Source: CAWIVH01 sp963839475 | Lineage (GTDB): Bacteria; Acidobacteriota; UBA6911 | Direction: 5' to 3' | DNA: 64,000 nucleotides | NCBI GenBank assembly: GCA_963839475.1 | Contig: CAWIVH010000005.1 | Coordinates: forward strand, 1 to 64,000 | Part shown: positions 61,859 to 64,000 of the stretch, piece by piece | Layout: each line of letters begins with the position of its first letter | How positions within the stretch are numbered: position 1 is the stretch's first letter | The notes under the pieces: model-generated | Seen by the model: only the letters and a program-made list of their open reading frames with translations | Told to the model about the DNA's origin: nothing | Database searches by the model: none | Program-made: the position numbers and the translations under genes

Positions 61859-62632
61859 ATGAATTGGCTGACGATATTGTTTGCGCTTGTGGGCGGATTA
61901 TTCCAGGGTGGATCGGTCCAGAGTCAGGCACCTCCAAAAAGAGTTCTGCTGGCCGTTGGAGCCCACGCCGGTGACATGGAAATCACCGCCGGCGCGCTCC
62001 TGGCAAAACAGGCGAAGGCGGGAGACCGCGTGGTGATTCTCCATCTGACCCTGGGCGAAGGCGGCGACCCGCGCAAAACTCCCCAGCAATACGGGGAGCA
62101 GAAACGGAAGGAGGCGGTTGAGGCCGCCAAAGCCATCGGCGCGGAAGTCCTGTTTGGGCCCTACAAGGACGGGGAACTTCCCAATAACGACGAGGTGCGA
62201 AGGTACGTCTCGGATGTCATACGCCAAGTCAAGCCCACCCATCTAATCACCCATTGGAAAAACAGCCTGCACAAGGATCACACGACGACTCATGCGGTCG
62301 TGACAGATGCAACCCTGATGGCATCGCTCCCGGGTGTTCAAAGCATATTTCCCGCGCATCGCGGCCTCCGATCCATACTCTTCGCGGAGAACTGGGAGGA
62401 CAAACCCGATTTCAATCCCTACGTCTATGTCGATGTTTCGGATTCGATTCAAGAGTGGGAAAAATGCGTGACACAGTACGAGTTTATCCGGGGAGGCGTA
62501 TCCAAATACCCCTATCTGGAATACTACAAAGCCTTGCTGAAAGTGCGCGGGGCCGAGGGAGGAATCGGGCTGGCTGAGTGCTTTGATATTGACCCTTACG
62601 GGAAAAAACAGGTCTACCGGTCCCTGCCCTGA
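61859..62632 (+). CDS. Secreted PIG-L/LmbE-type deacetylase-like protein
   Basis: The protein has 257 residues from ATG 61859, with a signal peptide (MNWLTILFALVGGLFQGGSV) and a PIG-L fold. The zinc motif, usually AHPDDxE, reads AHAGDME at about 36, so the first aspartate is lost. A second motif, HKDHTTTH near 137, supplies histidines. The family deacetylates N-acetylglucosamine derivatives. It lies next to an SGNH hydrolase and a Gfo/Idh/MocA enzyme, which fits extracellular amino-sugar processing. Its last 19 bases overlap the end of the SRPBCC gene. Confidence 0.82.
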   Translation: MNWLTILFALVGGLFQGGSVQSQAPPKRVLLAVGAHAGDMEITAGALLAKQAKAGDRVVILHLTLGEGGDPRKTPQQYGEQKRKEAVEAAKAIGAEVLFGPYKDGELPNNDEVRRYVSDVIRQVKPTHLITHWKNSLHKDHTTTHAVVTDATLMASLPGVQSIFPAHRGLRSILFAENWEDKPDFNPYVYVDVSDSIQEWEKCVTQYEFIRGGVSKYPYLEYYKALLKVRGAEGGIGLAECFDIDPYGKKQVYRSLP

Positions 62633-63075
62633 ACTGCAAAAAGCTTTGCCAGCTTTTCCTTCCTGTATCTAAAAATCTTTTCAACGTCTCGAGCGACGAA
62701 CAGACGCCGAATAATTTCCCCGCCCCATACGGCATAGCGCACATCGTCGATGACGATGGTGCTGCTACCCGAGGCTTCGAAACGGTGCTCGTGGTGCCAC
62801 ATCCTGTAAGGACCCCGGCGCTGTTCATCTACAAAGCGAAAGGGCGGATCCCATTCCGTGATTTCGCTTTTCCATCGCAGCGGGAAACCATGAATTTTGA
62901 GCCTGTAATCAATCAACAGCCCTTTCCGCATTTTCAGGTCCGTCTCGGGGAGTATTTCGAAGCTGAGCCAGGGAGGGGTGATTACCTGCAAGTTTTGGGG
63001 GCTGGCGAAAAACGGGAAGATCTCATCGATCGGCCGTGGCAGCTCCTGACTCGTAATCAGGGAGAATATTCTCAT
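62614..63075 (-). CDS. SRPBCC (START-like) family protein, cyclase/dehydrase type
   Basis: The 153-residue protein has the SRPBCC layout: IDEIFPFFASPQNLQVIT at the start and the conserved EITEWDPPFRFVDEQRRGPY followed by WHHEHRFE near 97. The ATG at 63075 follows GGAGG and overlaps the hrpB stop (ATGA). The fold binds hydrophobic ligands; members are involved in polyketide cyclisation or coenzyme handling. Translational coupling to hrpB is the only context. Cytoplasmic. Confidence 0.85.
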   Translation of the reverse strand: MRIFSLITSQELPRPIDEIFPFFASPQNLQVITPPWLSFEILPETDLKMRKGLLIDYRLKIHGFPLRWKSEITEWDPPFRFVDEQRRGPYRMWHHEHRFEASGSSTIVIDDVRYAVWGGEIIRRLFVARDVEKIFRYRKEKLAKLFAVQGRDR

Positions 63076-64000
63076 AGCACCTCCGGGTCGGGCCATGGGT
63101 GTTTCGGATACCGGCGCTGCAGCTCTTTTCGAATTGCCGGATAATGTTTTTTCCAAAATCCCGTGAGGTCGCGCGTGACCTGGACGGGCCTTCCATTCGG
63201 AGCCAGCAGATGCAGGGTTAATGGCAGGCGCCCGCCGCAGATAGCGGGCGTACGGTGGCAGGGGATGAAGTCCTGCAGCCTTGATTCGATCCATGGCGGC
63301 CTTCCGGATTCGTAGTGGATTTTGACCGTCCGCTTCGGATGAATCATGATTCGCTCCGGCGCCTCCCGGCGCAGAATTTCGCGCTGCCTTGCGGCTAATC
63401 CTGCCAGGATTCCTTCGCAAAGCGAGACGCTTTTGAGATCCGCCAGCCGGGTTCGCTCGATGCATGCCCTTTCGATGGTTGCCCGGAACAGGTCGGGGCC
63501 CACGGAAGGGAATCTCTGGTCCGGATAATGGATCGAGAGGCATTCGAGGCGCACCATCAAGGCTTGCATTTCCTGCTGGTCGGGGAAAACCCCGGGATTC
63601 TTAATGGCTGCTTCGGCAAGCATGGCTGCGGCTGCCGGCGATGGCGGCGCGGGATGGATTTTTTCCTCCAGGACGACTTGCCCGTAGGTGGTCCGCCGCT
63701 GTTCATCCACGCGGCCGGCCGGTTCGTTCCATACGATCCGGGTTTCTTCTATCAGAAACTCAGGAAACAGGTCCGCAATCCATTCCGGCTCGATTGCGGA
63801 AGCGAGCCGCACCCACACGGAGCCCGCTGTTCTGGAGGCCGGTTCGCCGCGGCGTTCCGTGACATCCAGTGCAGCCATCAGCTCAGCTTTGTGTACACCG
63901 CTCTCATCGGCAAGCCTCGCGCTGCCGCCTCCGGAGAGCAAGAGTTCTCGCGATGTGGAGGATCGCCTGCGTGCCACGCGATCGGGAAAGGCGGACAATA
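63072..64000 (-). CDS. hrpB: ATP-dependent helicase HrpB, C-terminal part (runs off the window)
   Basis: The frame enters from the right edge and ends at 63072 with the HrpB C-terminal domain (PPWIESRLQDF, then RPVQVTRDLTGFWKKHYP and RYPKHPWPDP). The visible 309 residues contain the region after the helicase core that begins with FPDRVARRR; the DEAH helicase motifs lie outside. The family is related to DEAH-box RNA helicases. Its stop overlaps the start of the SRPBCC gene by four bases. Confidence 0.9.
   Translation of the reverse strand, partial: LSAFPDRVARRRSSTSRELLLSGGGSARLADESGVHKAELMAALDVTERRGEPASRTAGSVWVRLASAIEPEWIADLFPEFLIEETRIVWNEPAGRVDEQRRTTYGQVVLEEKIHPAPPSPAAAAMLAEAAIKNPGVFPDQQEMQALMVRLECLSIHYPDQRFPSVGPDLFRATIERACIERTRLADLKSVSLCEGILAGLAARQREILRREAPERIMIHPKRTVKIHYESGRPPWIESRLQDFIPCHRTPAICGGRLPLTLHLLAPNGRPVQVTRDLTGFWKKHYPAIRKELQRRYPKHPWPDPEVL

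Noticed and set aside
1..64000. CRISPR array, complete tRNA, rRNA or intact insertion sequence
   Set aside because: No regular spaced repeats, cloverleaf, rRNA motif or transposase was seen; the only mobile-element traces are the tRNA and recombinase relics.

Overview
The window reads as one chromosomal segment of a free-living, probably soil or sediment bacterium. Most of it is GC-rich; the first 6.6 kb is clearly more AT-rich. No rRNA is present, so the taxonomy is inference. The best fit is Acidobacteriota: a VWFA-related secreted protein, a DUF2934 protein, a PxKF-type secreted mosaic protein, a bacterial MglA/MglB pair, several CheX proteins and secreted glycan-acting enzymes together are typical of that phylum.

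Layout. 0-6.6 kb is an AT-rich accessory stretch: a ~1200-residue secreted mosaic protein (NHL propeller, calcium-binding repeats, Vps62-like domain, PxKF-type tail), then the 3' end of a tRNA overlapping a decayed tyrosine-recombinase gene, then a CPBP protease. 6.8-7.05 kb is a hairpin-rich repeat. 7.7-11.8 kb holds very small stress-type proteins (lmo0937-like, a 26-residue membrane peptide, CsbD and a broken second CsbD), an M23 peptidase with an altered zinc motif, a mini anti-sigma-like zinc finger and a receiver-only regulator. 11.9-18.8 kb has AmrS (radical SAM), an aquaglyceroporin, and a Gfo/Idh/MocA oxidoreductase, TIM-barrel isomerase and MFS transporter cassette, flanked by the separated ATPase and permease genes of one ABC-type importer. 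19-21.3 kb carries a VWFA-like protein overlapping a radical SAM gene. 21.6-26.6 kb is housekeeping: lepB, carA, carB.

26.8-40.1 kb is a chemotaxis island: cheA, cheD, cheB, cheR, a chemoreceptor with a periplasmic CxxCH haem motif, and cheW. Interleaved on the other strand are three cheX genes, an HDOD protein, a CheY-like regulator and a three-domain regulator. Two short relics of further cheW genes lie in the gaps, after cheA and before cheR, so the island has lost genes. CheX is the only dephosphorylating factor visible; there is no cheC or cheZ.

40.4-50.7 kb is mixed: a 12-cysteine protein, glmU, a TPR protein divergent from mglB-mglA (a polarity GTPase switch), a rhodanese, an amino-acid permease and a glucan-phosphatase-like gene that each carry a single-base frameshift, FmdB, TerC, Sua5 and an orphan UpxY-type NusG paralogue. 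50.7-64 kb is rich in secreted carbohydrate-acting proteins (GH172, a toroid enzyme, a Tat-exported oxidoreductase, an SGNH hydrolase, a PIG-L deacetylase). It also holds an acyl-ACP synthetase/ACP/acyltransferase fusion with a coupled membrane protein, and ends in the 3' part of hrpB.
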